From Sphingobacteriaceae bacterium (lineage in GTDB: Bacteria > Bacteroidota > Bacteroidia > B-17B0 > Aurantibacillaceae), in the NCBI GenBank assembly GCA_016709575.1, contig JADJMM010000017.1:91005-155004 (forward strand): DNA of 64,000 bases, written 5' to 3'. Below the pieces are notes generated by a model. That model was given only the letters and a program-made list of their open reading frames with translations, was not told where the DNA came from and did not search any database. Made by a program: the position numbers and the translations under genes. This document shows, in pieces, positions 1-8,579 of the stretch. The stretch's first letter is position 1; the number at the start of each line of letters is the position of its first letter.

Positions 1-247
1 TTTTATAACCCATTTGAGATTCCAAAGCTTGAATTACTGCGGCACTACGTTTACCGCTACGGCAATGAATAACAACTTGTTTATCTTTCGATATTTTATC
101 GGCGTTATCCATTACATCACCCATTGGGATTAATTCGCCTTGTAAATTCATGTCGTCAAACTCATGCGGCTCGCGAACATCAATTAATTGAAAATCGACT
201 TTCTTATCGATTAACTCTTTCAATTCTTTTGCTGTTATCTCTTGCAT
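1..247 (-). CDS. Rhodanese-like domain protein (3' end outside window)
   Basis: About 82 residues are visible; the C-terminus runs off the left edge. The ATG is at 247. The sequence has the rhodanese fold signature: a LIDVREPHEFD strand-loop near residues 20-30 and the active-site loop HCRSGKRS near residue 60, whose cysteine would carry the persulfide. Single-domain rhodaneses of about 100 residues are common in Bacteroidota and move sulfane sulfur to acceptors; the acceptor here is unknown. It lies 34 bases downstream of the ComA-like gene on the same strand, so it is probably the last or next-to-last gene of a TPR-ComA-rhodanese operon. The family call is strong; the role is inference. Confidence 0.9.
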   Translation of the reverse strand, partial: MQEITAKELKELIDKKVDFQLIDVREPHEFDDMNLQGELIPMGDVMDNADKISKDKQVVIHCRSGKRSAAVIQALESQMGYK

Positions 248-281
248 TTTGTTTTGTATTAATTTAATTCTTGGCGCTAAT

Positions 282-1067
282 TTACGTGCTTTGTTTCATA
301 TTATCAGGTAAAAAGCTGAAAAATGTGTCGCCTCTTAAACCTAATCTAAGGGTTTCTAATGGTATTACGTCGTCAACACTGATATTTCCAACATTAACGT
401 TACTGCCAAACAACTTTAAAAAATACACTTGTTGTGGCTTTTGAGGCGTTTCCCAAATAATATTTTCGAGTTTAATTTTATTAACGATACGGTTAATTAA
501 AAGCGTATGAGCGCTTCCGTTTTTATGAAAAATACCTACGTTTCCACTTTCACGGGCTTCAGCAATAACTTGTGCGGCACCGGCATCTAATTCAGCCTGC
601 ATCATTTTAATCCAACGGGCAGGGTGAATAATAACACCTTCCTCTTTTGAACCAACCTCTGATAGTACAGTGAAGTTTTTGGCCAACGTAGAAATGTACT
701 CGCATTTTTTATCGTGTTCGATAGTAATACTGCCATCTGATACTTCGGCCGAATCAATTCCAAGTGATGTTATAAACTTAATATAATCTTCAAACTTATT
801 ACGGATGATAAAGGCTTCAAACAAAGTACCACCTAAATAAACTTTAATGTTATTTTTTTGATAGAGTTTAATTTTCTCTTTTACGTTTTTTGAAATGACA
901 GAAGTTCCAAAGCCTAATTTTACGTAATCAATATAATCAGCACTGGTTTCCATCATGTCTTCGGCTTGACGGGTACTAATGCCTTTATCCATCACCATAG
1001 TCAATCCAGATTTACGGGGTTTTTCGGTGCGATCAGGTAAAAAGGGTAAGTTAACAGAGTAGACCAT
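282..1067 (-). CDS. Phosphosulfolactate synthase family protein (ComA-like)
   Basis: A 261-residue protein matching the ComA family, TIM-barrel enzymes that add sulfite to phosphoenolpyruvate to make (2R)-phospho-3-sulfolactate. Visible family motifs in order: KPRKSGLTMVMDKG near residue 17, DYVKLGFGTS near 47, YLGGTLFEAF near 77, a VSDGS segment near 110, VLSEVGSK near 135 and IAEARESG near 168. Length is normal for the family. In methanogens the product leads to coenzyme M and in Bacillus to sulfolactate; in Bacteroidota a link to sulfonate metabolites or sulfonolipids is possible, but nothing in this window proves it. It starts within a few bases of the TPR gene stop, implying co-transcription, and a sulfur-handling rhodanese follows. 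Confidence 0.85.
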   Translation of the reverse strand: MVYSVNLPFLPDRTEKPRKSGLTMVMDKGISTRQAEDMMETSADYIDYVKLGFGTSVISKNVKEKIKLYQKNNIKVYLGGTLFEAFIIRNKFEDYIKFITSLGIDSAEVSDGSITIEHDKKCEYISTLAKNFTVLSEVGSKEEGVIIHPARWIKMMQAELDAGAAQVIAEARESGNVGIFHKNGSAHTLLINRIVNKIKLENIIWETPQKPQQVYFLKLFGSNVNVGNISVDDVIPLETLRLGLRGDTFFSFLPDNMKQST

Positions 1068-1068
1068 A

Positions 1069-2474
1069 TTAATTTTTAAATGAGTTAATTAATTCTAATA
1101 TCTCAGCATCTTCTTTTAACGACGGTGAATATTCAAATATTTCGGTGTATTTATTAAAATCCATTTCTAAAGCTTTACTTAAATTTTCAATGCCTTCGTG
1201 ACGTTTTCCTGTTTCCAATAATATCACGCCTAAACGGTAATACATTTCGGCAACTTCAGGAAAATACTTAATACCTTCTGATAAAGTCTCAATGCAATCT
1301 TTATAATAACCGGCTTCATCCAAAAGTTTAGCATAATCTAACCAAACATCAAAATCAGGGTACTCTAATTCAATAACACGTTGGTAAGCCATCGCAGCCT
1401 CCTCGTGAAAGCCTAATTTCTGTTGTACTTCCGCAAACACGTACCAATATTCGGCCTCGTTAGGATTGATTTCTAAAGCTTTTTTAATATAGTGAATACC
1501 TTCCGTTAAACGGTTCATGGCATCCAGACAAACGCCAATGCCTAACCATGAATCGGCATGAGCCGGATCAATTTTTACGCAACGGTTATAATTTTTTAAA
1601 GCTTCATCAAACTCATTTAAGTTTTCGTGACACTCACCAATGTAATAATAAGTATTAGCGTCTTGATTCTCGTGTTTGAAAGTTTCTTTATAAACTTCAA
1701 TAGCATCACGGTATCTTTCTAATTGCGCAAGTGAATTAGCTTTATTGAAATAAGCTGAACTGAATTTATCGTTAATAGCAATAGCGTAATCGTAAGCCTC
1801 AATAGCTTTTTCAAATAAACCGAAACGATTATAAGCTAATCCCAAATTAAACCAAGCGTAGTAACTATAAGGGAATTCATCGATATAGTCTATGAAAAAC
1901 GAAATAGCTTCTTCAGCTTTATTCGTCATATCGTAGCATAACGATAATTCATTTAAAGCCACTTCATTTCTTGGATTTATTTTGATAGCCTTTTTTAAAT
2001 AGTAAATAGCATCATCAGGTTTGTCTTCATTTAAAATTCAACACCCAAGGCTAAATACACCTCATCTTTAAACTCGGCAAGGGGCAATGCTTTTTTAAAA
2101 TTCTCGATAGCTTGTTCACCTAAGCCCATCTGACTATAAATATAACCGCGGGCCATAAATAAATCGAAATTGTTGGTTTCTACCTGTTCAACTTCGTTTA
2201 ATAAATTCAGGGCTTCTTTAGTGTAATGCTGACTCGATAAATATTGAGCTTGTTTAATTTTGATATTACTTGAAAACGGGAATTGCTTTAAGGCAAAATC
2301 AATCGCCTTCTTAACCATATCGTAATTAAGCCATTGAAAATAGTATTCGATGATATCTTCTAATTCATCCGCATCAAAAAAAGCCGCATTGCCATTGGCA
2401 AGCATGTCTTCAAAGCGTTTTAGAACCTCTTCAAAATCCTGTCCTTCAAAATCTTCTCCGTCAAAATGACTCAT
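1069..2474 (-). CDS. Tetratricopeptide repeat protein (one-base frameshift near 2036)
   Basis: Two open frames, 2474-2031 and 1962-1069, belong to one TPR protein of roughly 468 residues. The break is in a T run (minus strand) near 2034-2037: adding one T joins GVEF to LNEDKPDDAIYYLKK and continues the TPR register without loss. The N-terminus (MSHFDGEDFEGQDFEEVLKR) is acidic and not secreted, so the protein is cytoplasmic. At least ten TPR helices pairs with the A-x-x-x-Y-x-x-A-I pattern follow. It is a scaffold or adaptor of unknown partner; similar acidic-start TPR proteins are widespread in Bacteroidota. First gene of the minus-strand operon with the ComA-like and rhodanese genes. Confidence 0.85.
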
Positions 2475-2496
2475 AAAATAGGCATCCTTGTTTACA

Positions 2497-2504
2497 CAAA
2501 GTTA
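2497..2504 (-). promoter_or_regulatory. -7 box (TAACTTTG) for the TPR-ComA operon
   Basis: Read on the minus strand this is TAACTTTG, an exact match to the Bacteroidota -7 consensus TAnnTTTG. It lies 23 bases upstream of the TPR start. I do not see a good TTG -33 element at the expected distance, so the call rests on the -7 box and position only. Confidence 0.45.
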
Positions 2505-2629
2505 AGTTTATTTTCGGGCTTTTGGCATTATGTTTTTAACAGAAAAAGCCTAAATTATGTCAATAAAAAAACCGATTAAAAAATAGCTATCCTAAGAAGG
2601 ATGTTAACTTTACCACAAAATTTTTACTC

Positions 2630-4024
2630 TTGACACTAATAAAAAGCATTTCGGGATTTAGGGGTACCATTGGCGGAAAACCCAATGATGGATTAACCCC
2701 ATTAGATATAGTAAAGTTTGCTTCGGCATACGGTTCATGGATTATTAGCAATACCAAAGGTGGCACTCCGGCAGTTGTTGTTGGAAGAGATGCTCGTCTT
2801 TCGGGTGTTATGGTAAACAACATTGTTTGCGGCACCTTGATGGGATTGGGAATTGATGTTTATGATTTAGATTTAAGCACAACGCCAACCGTTGAAATGG
2901 CCGTTACCGAATTAAAAGCACAAGGTGGAATTATCTTAACTGCCTCTCATAATCCAAAACAATGGAATGCTTTAAAATTATTAAACCATAAAGGCGAATT
3001 TATCTCGGAAGCAGAAGGAAAACTTATTTTACAGATTGCAGATAAAGAGGAATTCACGTATTGTGAAGTGAATCATTTAGGAAAATACACTCGTAAAGAT
3101 GATCAATTACAAAAGCATTTTGAGAAAATTTTAAAATTACCTTATGTAGATGTAAAAGCAATTGCTGCTGCTGATTTTTCGATTAGTGTGGATGCTGTAA
3201 ATTCTTGTGGTGGATTTGCTGTGCCAATGTTATTGGAAGTATTAGGCGTTAAGAAAATTCATAAATTATATTGTGAGCCGGATGGACATTTCGCTCATAA
3301 TCCTGAACCGCTTCCTGAGCATTTAGCAGATCTTTCGTCAACGGTTGTTAAGACAAAATCGCATTTAGGGATTAGTGTTGATCCGGATGTAGATCGTTTA
3401 GCAATGGTTTGTGAAGATGGAGAAATGTTTGGTGAAGAATATACTTTGGTAGCTGTAGCTGATTACGTTTTACAACATCACAAAGGCGGAAATACAGTTT
3501 CTAATTTATCATCAACACGCGCATTACGTGATATTACAGAAAAGAACGGCGGAAAATATTCTGCTTCTGCAGTTGGAGAAGTGAATGTTGTTACCATGAT
3601 GAAAGAAAGCAAAGCTGTAATTGGAGGAGAAGGTAATGGTGGGATTATTTTACCGGAATTACATTATGGCAGAGATGCTTTAGTAGGCATCGCAATTTTC
3701 TTAACACATCTAGCTAAGTATGGCAAATCCGTTTCTTCATTGAGAGCATCGTACCCAAATTATTTCATTTCTAAAAATAAAATTGAGTTGACTCCCGAAA
3801 TTAACGTCGATAAAGTTTTAGAAAGCGTAAAAAACAAATATTCAAAACAGCCGGTGAATACTGTTGATGGCGTTAAAATAGAATTTGATAAAGAATGGGT
3901 GCACCTTCGCAAATCAAATACTGAACCTATCATCCGTATTTATTCTGAAAGCGCTACACAATCTACAGCTGAGACTTTGGCTAAGAAGATCATTAGTGAT
4001 ATAAAAGAAATTATCAAAAATTAA
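2630..4024 (+). CDS. glmM: Phosphoglucosamine mutase
   Basis: A 464-residue alpha-D-phosphohexomutase. It would convert glucosamine-6-phosphate to glucosamine-1-phosphate for UDP-GlcNAc, and hence peptidoglycan and LPS. All four family sites are present: phosphoserine loop TASHNP (Ser at about 106), metal loop DPDVDR at about 251-256, sugar loop GEGNGG near 333 (usually GEENGG) and phosphate-binding RKSNTEP near 427. The start is TTG at 2630; the conserved KSISGFRGTIGG N-terminus begins four residues later and no ATG is available. Length matches Bacteroidota GlmM (about 460). A phosphomannomutase role cannot be excluded from sequence alone. Confidence 0.9.
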   Translation: MTLIKSISGFRGTIGGKPNDGLTPLDIVKFASAYGSWIISNTKGGTPAVVVGRDARLSGVMVNNIVCGTLMGLGIDVYDLDLSTTPTVEMAVTELKAQGGIILTASHNPKQWNALKLLNHKGEFISEAEGKLILQIADKEEFTYCEVNHLGKYTRKDDQLQKHFEKILKLPYVDVKAIAAADFSISVDAVNSCGGFAVPMLLEVLGVKKIHKLYCEPDGHFAHNPEPLPEHLADLSSTVVKTKSHLGISVDPDVDRLAMVCEDGEMFGEEYTLVAVADYVLQHHKGGNTVSNLSSTRALRDITEKNGGKYSASAVGEVNVVTMMKESKAVIGGEGNGGIILPELHYGRDALVGIAIFLTHLAKYGKSVSSLRASYPNYFISKNKIELTPEINVDKVLESVKNKYSKQPVNTVDGVKIEFDKEWVHLRKSNTEPIIRIYSESATQSTAETLAKKIISDIKEIIKN

Positions 4025-4033
4025 CGTACTCTT

Positions 4034-4180
4034 TTCCCTCTCCTTACAGGAGAGGGAGGTATCCGCGCTTGCAGCGGATGGGTGAGGTTACTTTGAAGAG
4101 CAAACTCCTCTATATCACCTCCTCCAAATAACCTCATCCGTCTGCCTACGGCAGCCGCCTTCTCCTATGAGGAGAAGGGA
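4034..4180. repeat. Structured intergenic repeat, copy A
   Basis: A 147-base element between glmM and the cysteine desulfurase gene. Its ends are inverted: TTCCCTCTCC on the left and GGAGAAGGGA on the right. Inside are an ATCCGC/GCGGAT hairpin near 4060 and a CTGCC-TAC-GGCAG hairpin near 4142-4154. Copy B at 5416-5574 has the same order of parts. This looks like a non-coding REP/MITE-like element rather than a gene. Confidence 0.8.
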
Positions 4181-4258
4181 ATTCAACAATTAGAGAAAAT
4201 TGGGTTTAAAACCTCAAAAAATACCCCGATATTTACAGAACTAAAATTCATTTACAAA

Positions 4259-5401
4259 ATGAGCAAGATTTATCTCGATAACGCCGCTACTACTAAATTA
4301 GACGAAGAAGTGTTTAACGCTATGTTACCTTACATGCGTGAAGAATTCGGAAATCCTTCTTCCATCCATTCGTTCGGACGCAAAACACGTACTGCAATTG
4401 AAACAGCGCGTAAAACCGTTGCTAAATATTTAAACGTAACGCCGGCTGAGATATTTTTTACTTCAGGTGGAACAGAAGCGGATAACATGGCCATTTGTAA
4501 AGCGATTGATATGTACAATATCAAACACGTTATCTCCAGTAAATTAGAACATCATGCGGTTGAACATACTTTAGAAACTTTAGAGAAAGAAGGAAAAATA
4601 AAAGTAAGTTGGCTAAAGAACGACGATAAAGGAAATATGGACATGAACCATTTGGAAGAACTTTTAAAAAGCAATCCAAAAAGTTTAGTCTCTTTAATGC
4701 ACGCAAATAATGAAATTGGAACTTTACTTCCAATTAAAAAAGTGTCTGACTTATGCGAGAAGTACGATGCCTTGTTTCATAGTGACACTGTGCAAACCAT
4801 GGGACATTTCAAATTAGATTTACAAAGCATAAAAATACATTTCACTACTTGCGCGGGACATAAATTTCACGGACCAAAAGGAGTAGGGTTTATTTATATC
4901 AATCATACTGTAAAAATTAATCCGTTCATCAGTGGTGGGGCGCAAGAGCGTAACATGCGTGGCGGAACAGAAAATGTTACCGGTATTGTTGGTTTAGCAA
5001 AAGCATTTGAATTAGCGAATGAGCACATGGAAGAACATCAAGCTCATATCCGCGGATTAAAGAATTATATGATGGAGCAATTAAAATCTAACATCGAAGG
5101 AATGGATTTTAATGGTGAAACAGGAGAAAACTCATTATACACAGTTTTAAATTGCCGTTTCCCTTTACATCCTGATGCGGAGATGTTATTATTTAATTTA
5201 GACATCGCAGGTATTGCAGCCAGTGGTGGTAGTGCCTGCAGTAGTGGCAGTAATCAAGGCTCACACGTTTTACGTGGTTTGGGTATCGACATGAACCGTC
5301 CTTCAGTTCGTTTTTCATTCAGTAAATACAATACCAAAGAAGAAATTGATATGGTAGTAAAGAAACTGAAAGAGATGTTTGCGGTAAACGTAAAAGCTTA
5401 A
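4259..5401 (+). CDS. Cysteine desulfurase, NifS/IscS family
   Basis: A 380-residue fold-type I PLP enzyme that takes sulfur from cysteine to form an enzyme persulfide for Fe-S clusters and thio-cofactors. Evidence: N-terminal YLDNAATTKLDEEV, the PLP-phosphate segment SGGTEADN near residue 70, HANNEIGTL near 150, the Schiff-base lysine at about 202 in GHKFHGPKG, and the catalytic cysteine at about 327 in SGGSACSSGS, a short loop of the NifS/IscS group rather than the SufS group. ATG start at 4259. No scaffold gene (IscU, SufU) is adjacent. The gene stands alone between two copies of the same intergenic repeat. Confidence 0.93.
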   Translation: MSKIYLDNAATTKLDEEVFNAMLPYMREEFGNPSSIHSFGRKTRTAIETARKTVAKYLNVTPAEIFFTSGGTEADNMAICKAIDMYNIKHVISSKLEHHAVEHTLETLEKEGKIKVSWLKNDDKGNMDMNHLEELLKSNPKSLVSLMHANNEIGTLLPIKKVSDLCEKYDALFHSDTVQTMGHFKLDLQSIKIHFTTCAGHKFHGPKGVGFIYINHTVKINPFISGGAQERNMRGGTENVTGIVGLAKAFELANEHMEEHQAHIRGLKNYMMEQLKSNIEGMDFNGETGENSLYTVLNCRFPLHPDAEMLLFNLDIAGIAASGGSACSSGSNQGSHVLRGLGIDMNRPSVRFSFSKYNTKEEIDMVVKKLKEMFAVNVKA

Positions 5402-5415
5402 AATTGCACGTGTAT

Positions 5416-5574
5416 TTCCCTCTCCTTACAGCAGAGGGAGGTATCCGCGCTTGCAGCGGATGGGTGAGGTTACTTGAAGAGCAACCTCCTCCAAAAACCT
5501 CCTCACAAACAATCTCCTCCAACAACCTCATCCGTCAGCCAATGGCTGACACCTTCTCCTATAAGGAGAAGGGA
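5416..5574. repeat. Structured intergenic repeat, copy B
   Basis: A 159-base relative of the element at 4034-4180, downstream of the cysteine desulfurase gene. The ends (TTCCCTCTCC and GGAGAAGGGA) and the ATCCGC/GCGGAT hairpin match copy A. The right-hand hairpin is changed on both arms, GTCAGCC-AAT-GGCTGAC, in place of CTGCC-TAC-GGCAG in copy A, so pairing is kept while sequence changes. Open frames across it are not convincing. Confidence 0.8.
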
Positions 5575-5600
5575 AATACTTCTGCTAAATTAATGATGTA

Positions 5601-5702
5601 CTAACCCCCGAAAATTTTCGTTAAAACAACGCCTGCCAAAAAGCCAAAAACAATTCCGTATAACAAAAACTCCCAGCGGCGACTACGATGATGTGCTCTC
5701 AT
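5601..5702 (-). CDS. Small single-pass membrane protein (33 aa)
   Basis: A 33-residue frame beginning MRAHHRSRRWEFLL, continuing with a hydrophobic stretch (LLYGIVFGFLAGVVL) and ending TKIFGG. The basic N-terminus and one membrane helix predict an N-in small membrane protein. Its ATG overlaps the stop of the upstream 94-residue gene in the form ATGA, the usual sign of translational coupling. It is too short for default gene callers. Function unknown. Confidence 0.55.
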   Translation of the reverse strand: MRAHHRSRRWEFLLYGIVFGFLAGVVLTKIFGG

Positions 5703-5983
5703 AACAAGAAAAAACTATTAATTAGTGCTGCACTCTTGTTTAAAAGTTCCTTTTTTTTAGAAAAGAAACTGAATCCTCTTGCGTACGGAATTATGTCTGA
5801 AATTTTCTCCTCTTCTGCGTTAAGTATTACTTCTACATAGAAATTGTAAAGAGAGAATACTTTCACATCAACAAGTTCATGCTTATATGCATCAATCAAA
5901 TTGCCTTCACTGCAAATAAGATTGCTTTTTTCTTCGAAACTTAGTTTTATAAATTGTTGTATCGTCACATGGCGAAGATACAT
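5699..5983 (-). CDS. Conserved hypothetical protein (94 aa)
   Basis: Starts MYLRHVTIQQFIKLSFEEK and includes a segment YNFYVEVILNAEEEKISDI. The general look (short, FEEK near the N-terminus, FYVEV...NAE in the middle) recalls small Bacteroidota proteins of unknown function that are found as single soluble domains. No signal peptide or membrane span. It overlaps the 33-residue membrane protein gene by four bases, so the two are likely made together. No function can be assigned. Confidence 0.6.
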   Translation of the reverse strand: MYLRHVTIQQFIKLSFEEKSNLICSEGNLIDAYKHELVDVKVFSLYNFYVEVILNAEEEKISDIIPYARGFSFFSKKKELLNKSAALINSFFLL

Positions 5984-6061
5984 CTGATTTTTGGCTACAG
6001 CATTAAGAGACTATTAAGCATCGATTAATCAAAATCGATTTAATAAAGGAATTTATAAAAA

Positions 6062-6397
6062 ATGAACACAACACTTAATGTTATCATAATGCTCATTTAC
6101 CTTTTGATTCATAGAGGCTGTCTAATTTTACAATGTAAAACAACAGTAATTATGAATACTATTAAAAAAAGAAAGAACCTGCAAATGAATAAGTACAAAG
6201 CAGTGCGCAACAATATTAACCTGAATAAAAACAACGGTGTACAAATTGTTTTCGTTAATGAAAATTCATCAGCACAGAATACTAATTGGGCATTTGATTT
6301 TGTAGAGCAAAACTCAGAAATTAAAAACCAGAAAGAAATTGTTGCAGCCATTTCCGGTCGTAAACCGAAACTCACCCTACAGTGGTGGTTAAACTAA
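6062..6397 (+). CDS. Hypothetical protein (start uncertain)
   Basis: The open frame spans 111 residues, but the first 30 (hydrophobic, LLIHRGCLILQC) are probably not translated; internal ATGs at 6152 or 6185 give a 73-81 residue basic protein beginning near MNKYKAVRNNINLNK. The C-terminus ends GRKPKLTLQWWLN. Nothing is recognisable. Its last codons overlap by four bases, tail to tail, with the DUF985 cupin gene. It may be real given the tight spacing, but support is weak. Confidence 0.35.
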   Translation: MNTTLNVIIMLIYLLIHRGCLILQCKTTVIMNTIKKRKNLQMNKYKAVRNNINLNKNNGVQIVFVNENSSAQNTNWAFDFVEQNSEIKNQKEIVAAISGRKPKLTLQWWLN

Positions 6398-6861
6398 TTG
6401 CGTGTTAAAGCATTAATTATTTCTTTTAGTTCAGGAAACTGAATTAAGAGTTTTGTCCGCTCCGCCATTTCAAAATCTGCAAAATCAAATCCGGGGGCAA
6501 CGGTACAGCCCACTAAAGAAAATGCACCACCTTTTTTTACTCGCGAGCCAAACCAATTACCCGCTGGTACACAATATTGAAAATTGTTTGGGCCTAATTC
6601 TGTAATTTTTAATTTTCCTTCTTTAGTAATTTCTATTACTTCTAAAATATCACCTGCATAAAAATGCCAGAGCTCATCACTTTTTATTTTATGGAAGGCA
6701 GAAAAATTTCCTTCCTCTAGTAAAAAGTAAATAGCGGTGCTGTAATTTCTTTTGCCTTGTTGTAATTCTATAGATTCATTACTCCGGTAAGTTTCTTTAT
6801 AATAACCACCCTCGGGGTGAGGAAGGAGTGCTAATGTTTTAATATAATGTTGGGCGTTCAT
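6394..6861 (-). CDS. Cupin family protein, DUF985
   Basis: A 155-residue protein with the full set of DUF985 cupin_5 motifs: LLPHPEGGYYKETYRS near residue 13, FHKIKSDELWHFYAGD near 56 and LVGCTVAPGFDFADFEMA near 116. The family forms a small beta-barrel with a metal or sugar-like ligand pocket; the reaction is not established. Length is normal and the ATG at 6861 fits the conserved N-terminus. It is alone on its strand and is followed upstream by a repeat-rich spacer. Confidence 0.88.
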   Translation of the reverse strand: MNAQHYIKTLALLPHPEGGYYKETYRSNESIELQQGKRNYSTAIYFLLEEGNFSAFHKIKSDELWHFYAGDILEVIEITKEGKLKITELGPNNFQYCVPAGNWFGSRVKKGGAFSLVGCTVAPGFDFADFEMAERTKLLIQFPELKEIINALTRN

Positions 6862-6885
6862 AATTGTAAATATAAATATATTCCT

Positions 6886-7034
6886 TGACCCCCTCCCTCC
6901 GCTACGCAGAGTACTCCCCCTTGGCAGGGGGAGAGCAATCTCATCTTCTAAATAACCACAAATAGCTCACCTCCTGTCAAGGAGGGGACAGTTATAGCTT
7001 CCGCTTTAGCGGATGCATAACAGGGGTGGTCTCA
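6886..7034. repeat. Palindromic intergenic repeat, copy C (diverged family)
   Basis: A GC-rich island in AT-rich DNA holding several hairpins: CTCCCCC-TTGGCA-GGGGGAG near 6913, a CACCTCCT/AGGAGGGG pair near 6968-6988 and CCGC-TTTA-GCGG near 7004. The outer ends (GACCCCC and GGGGTGGTC) can pair. It resembles the elements at 4034 and 5416 in design, but the sequence is different. No gene seen. Confidence 0.6.
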
Positions 7035-7038
7035 TGTA

Positions 7039-7089
7039 CAAACCTCAAACATTAAACCCCCAAACATCAAACATTAAACATCCAAAACC
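7039..7089. repeat. Low-complexity AAACATTAAAC spacer
   Basis: Tandem imperfect units of the type CAAACATTAAACATC. The same word family appears at 58813-58891 and in inverted form at about 12773-12801. It separates the repeat at 6886-7034 from the defence locus promoter. Confidence 0.5.
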
Positions 7090-7130
7090 ACTACGTCTTT
7101 TATACGAGTAAATAGGGTGTTTTTACCTAT

Positions 7131-7160
7131 TTGTTTATCTATTGAATTATTATATATTTG
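7131..7160 (+). promoter_or_regulatory. Promoter of the ATPase-DUF4435 pair
   Basis: TTG at 7131-7133, 19 bases, then TATATTTG at 7153-7160. This is a full match to the Bacteroidota -33/-7 arrangement. The first gene starts at 7188, giving a short leader of about 20 bases. Confidence 0.7.
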
Positions 7161-7187
7161 ATTGTAATAATGTATTAGAAACGAATA

Positions 7188-8568
7188 ATGAAAATAAACT
7201 CTTTCAAAGCTGAAAATGTTCATGGATATCTTAAATATGATATAGAATTTTTTCCAGAACTTACTTTTTTAATAGGCATTAATGGGTCAGGAAAGACTAG
7301 TGCTTTAAAATTAATTCTTGGTTTAATATCTCCAGCATATCATTATCTGAATCAAATTGATTTTACGTATGCAGAGCTCATATGTTCAACTTTAGAGAAC
7401 GAAAATGATATAGTAATTAGAGCTAAAAAAAATGAGAGCAATAAATTTTTCACCTTAAGTTTAAAGTCAAAACTTGGAAATTTCGAATCAGTTGAGTTCC
7501 CTAGATTTTTACGTCCAGAAGATGAGAGTTATGATAACGAAGAAATCTCTATTCGTGAACAGTCTTACAAGGAACAATTTGATTCTGCACCAATAACAAA
7601 TGTAATTAGGGAATTGGCAACCCCAAAATTTTTTGGGATTAGATAGGAAAATTTACGAAGGAAGAGCTATCGACTCTCGTTTTAGAAATAAAAGACTATG
7701 GGGATATCCGAAAAAGAGAAGATTTTTTGAAGGAAGTGGTGGTTCTTCAGCTATTGATAGCAGTTTGGAAGATGTTCAGTATCTGGTTTTTGAGTATTTT
7801 AGAAAAGTTGCGTTTGAACAACCGAAAATAAGTGAAGAGTTTAAAAAGAAAATATTTCATTTGTCTTTTAAGTTTAATGAAGATAAAAATATTGAAACTA
7901 TTCCAAAAAATGCTGATGGGATATTAGATAAAAAGAATCAAGTTTTAAAAGCGATAGAAAATTTGGACATAAGATTTTTGGATTTTTCTGCTAAAGAATT
8001 TTTCAATAAGATGGAAGATTTAATAAACGCAAATGAAGAGGTAAAAAAAGAAGATTTAGATCAAAAGGAAAAAGATCAACTCAGTTTTGATTTACTAATG
8101 AAATGGATAAATAATAGCTCTCAAATGAAAAGAGTTGAAGAGATTATTAGTTTTAGTCAAACATATCAAGAAAAAATTATCGAATTGCGGGCTCCAATAA
8201 AGAGACTTGAAAAAATCACTTCTAATTTTCTAAGAGAAGGAAAAAAACAAATTCAAGTTGCAGATGATGGTGAATTAAAGGTGAAATTAAGCAATGGAAC
8301 CTTAACCAATGTTTTTGAACTTTCATCAGGTGAAAAACAAATTGTTATAATGATTGCACATTTAATTTTCGAAGAAGATCAAAAACCCTCAGGTGTGTTT
8401 ATAATTGATGAGCCAGAGCTTTCCTTACATATAGCCTGGCAAGAGATATTTGTAAGCTCTATTACTGAAGCTAGCCCGAATACCCAATTTATATTGGCAA
8501 CTCATTCACCAGTAATAATAGGTGACACTGATGAGAAATTATGCCAAGATTTAGCTGAACTTAATTAA
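7188..8568 (+). CDS. AAA/ABC-type ATPase, AriA-like defence protein (frameshift near 7640)
   Basis: Two frames (7188-7646 and 7633-8568) form one ATPase of about 460 residues: adding a T to the T6 run at 7636-7641 gives PKFFLGLDRKIYEG and restores the reading. N-terminus MKINSFKAENVHGY, Walker A GINGSGKT at 30-37, a charged coiled-coil middle (about 210-370), signature LSSGEKQ near 379, Walker B with D-loop FIIDEPELSLH near 405 and an ATHSP switch near 440. This is the SMC/ABC-like ATPase layout of OLD, RloA and AriA proteins. The next gene, 11 bases on, encodes DUF4435, the domain of AriB, so the pair resembles PARIS. ATPase class is sure; the PARIS name is inference. Confidence 0.8.
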
Positions 8569-8579
8569 AACTTGAATTT

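Noticed and set aside
5404..5604. Plus-strand 66-residue frame over repeat copy B
   Set aside because: It reads through hairpins of the repeat and is low in protein-like character; copy A lacks the equivalent frame.
5984..6061. ATCGATT/AATCGAT inverted repeat as an operator
   Set aside because: Seven-base arms in AT-rich spacer are likely by chance; no regulator gene nearby.
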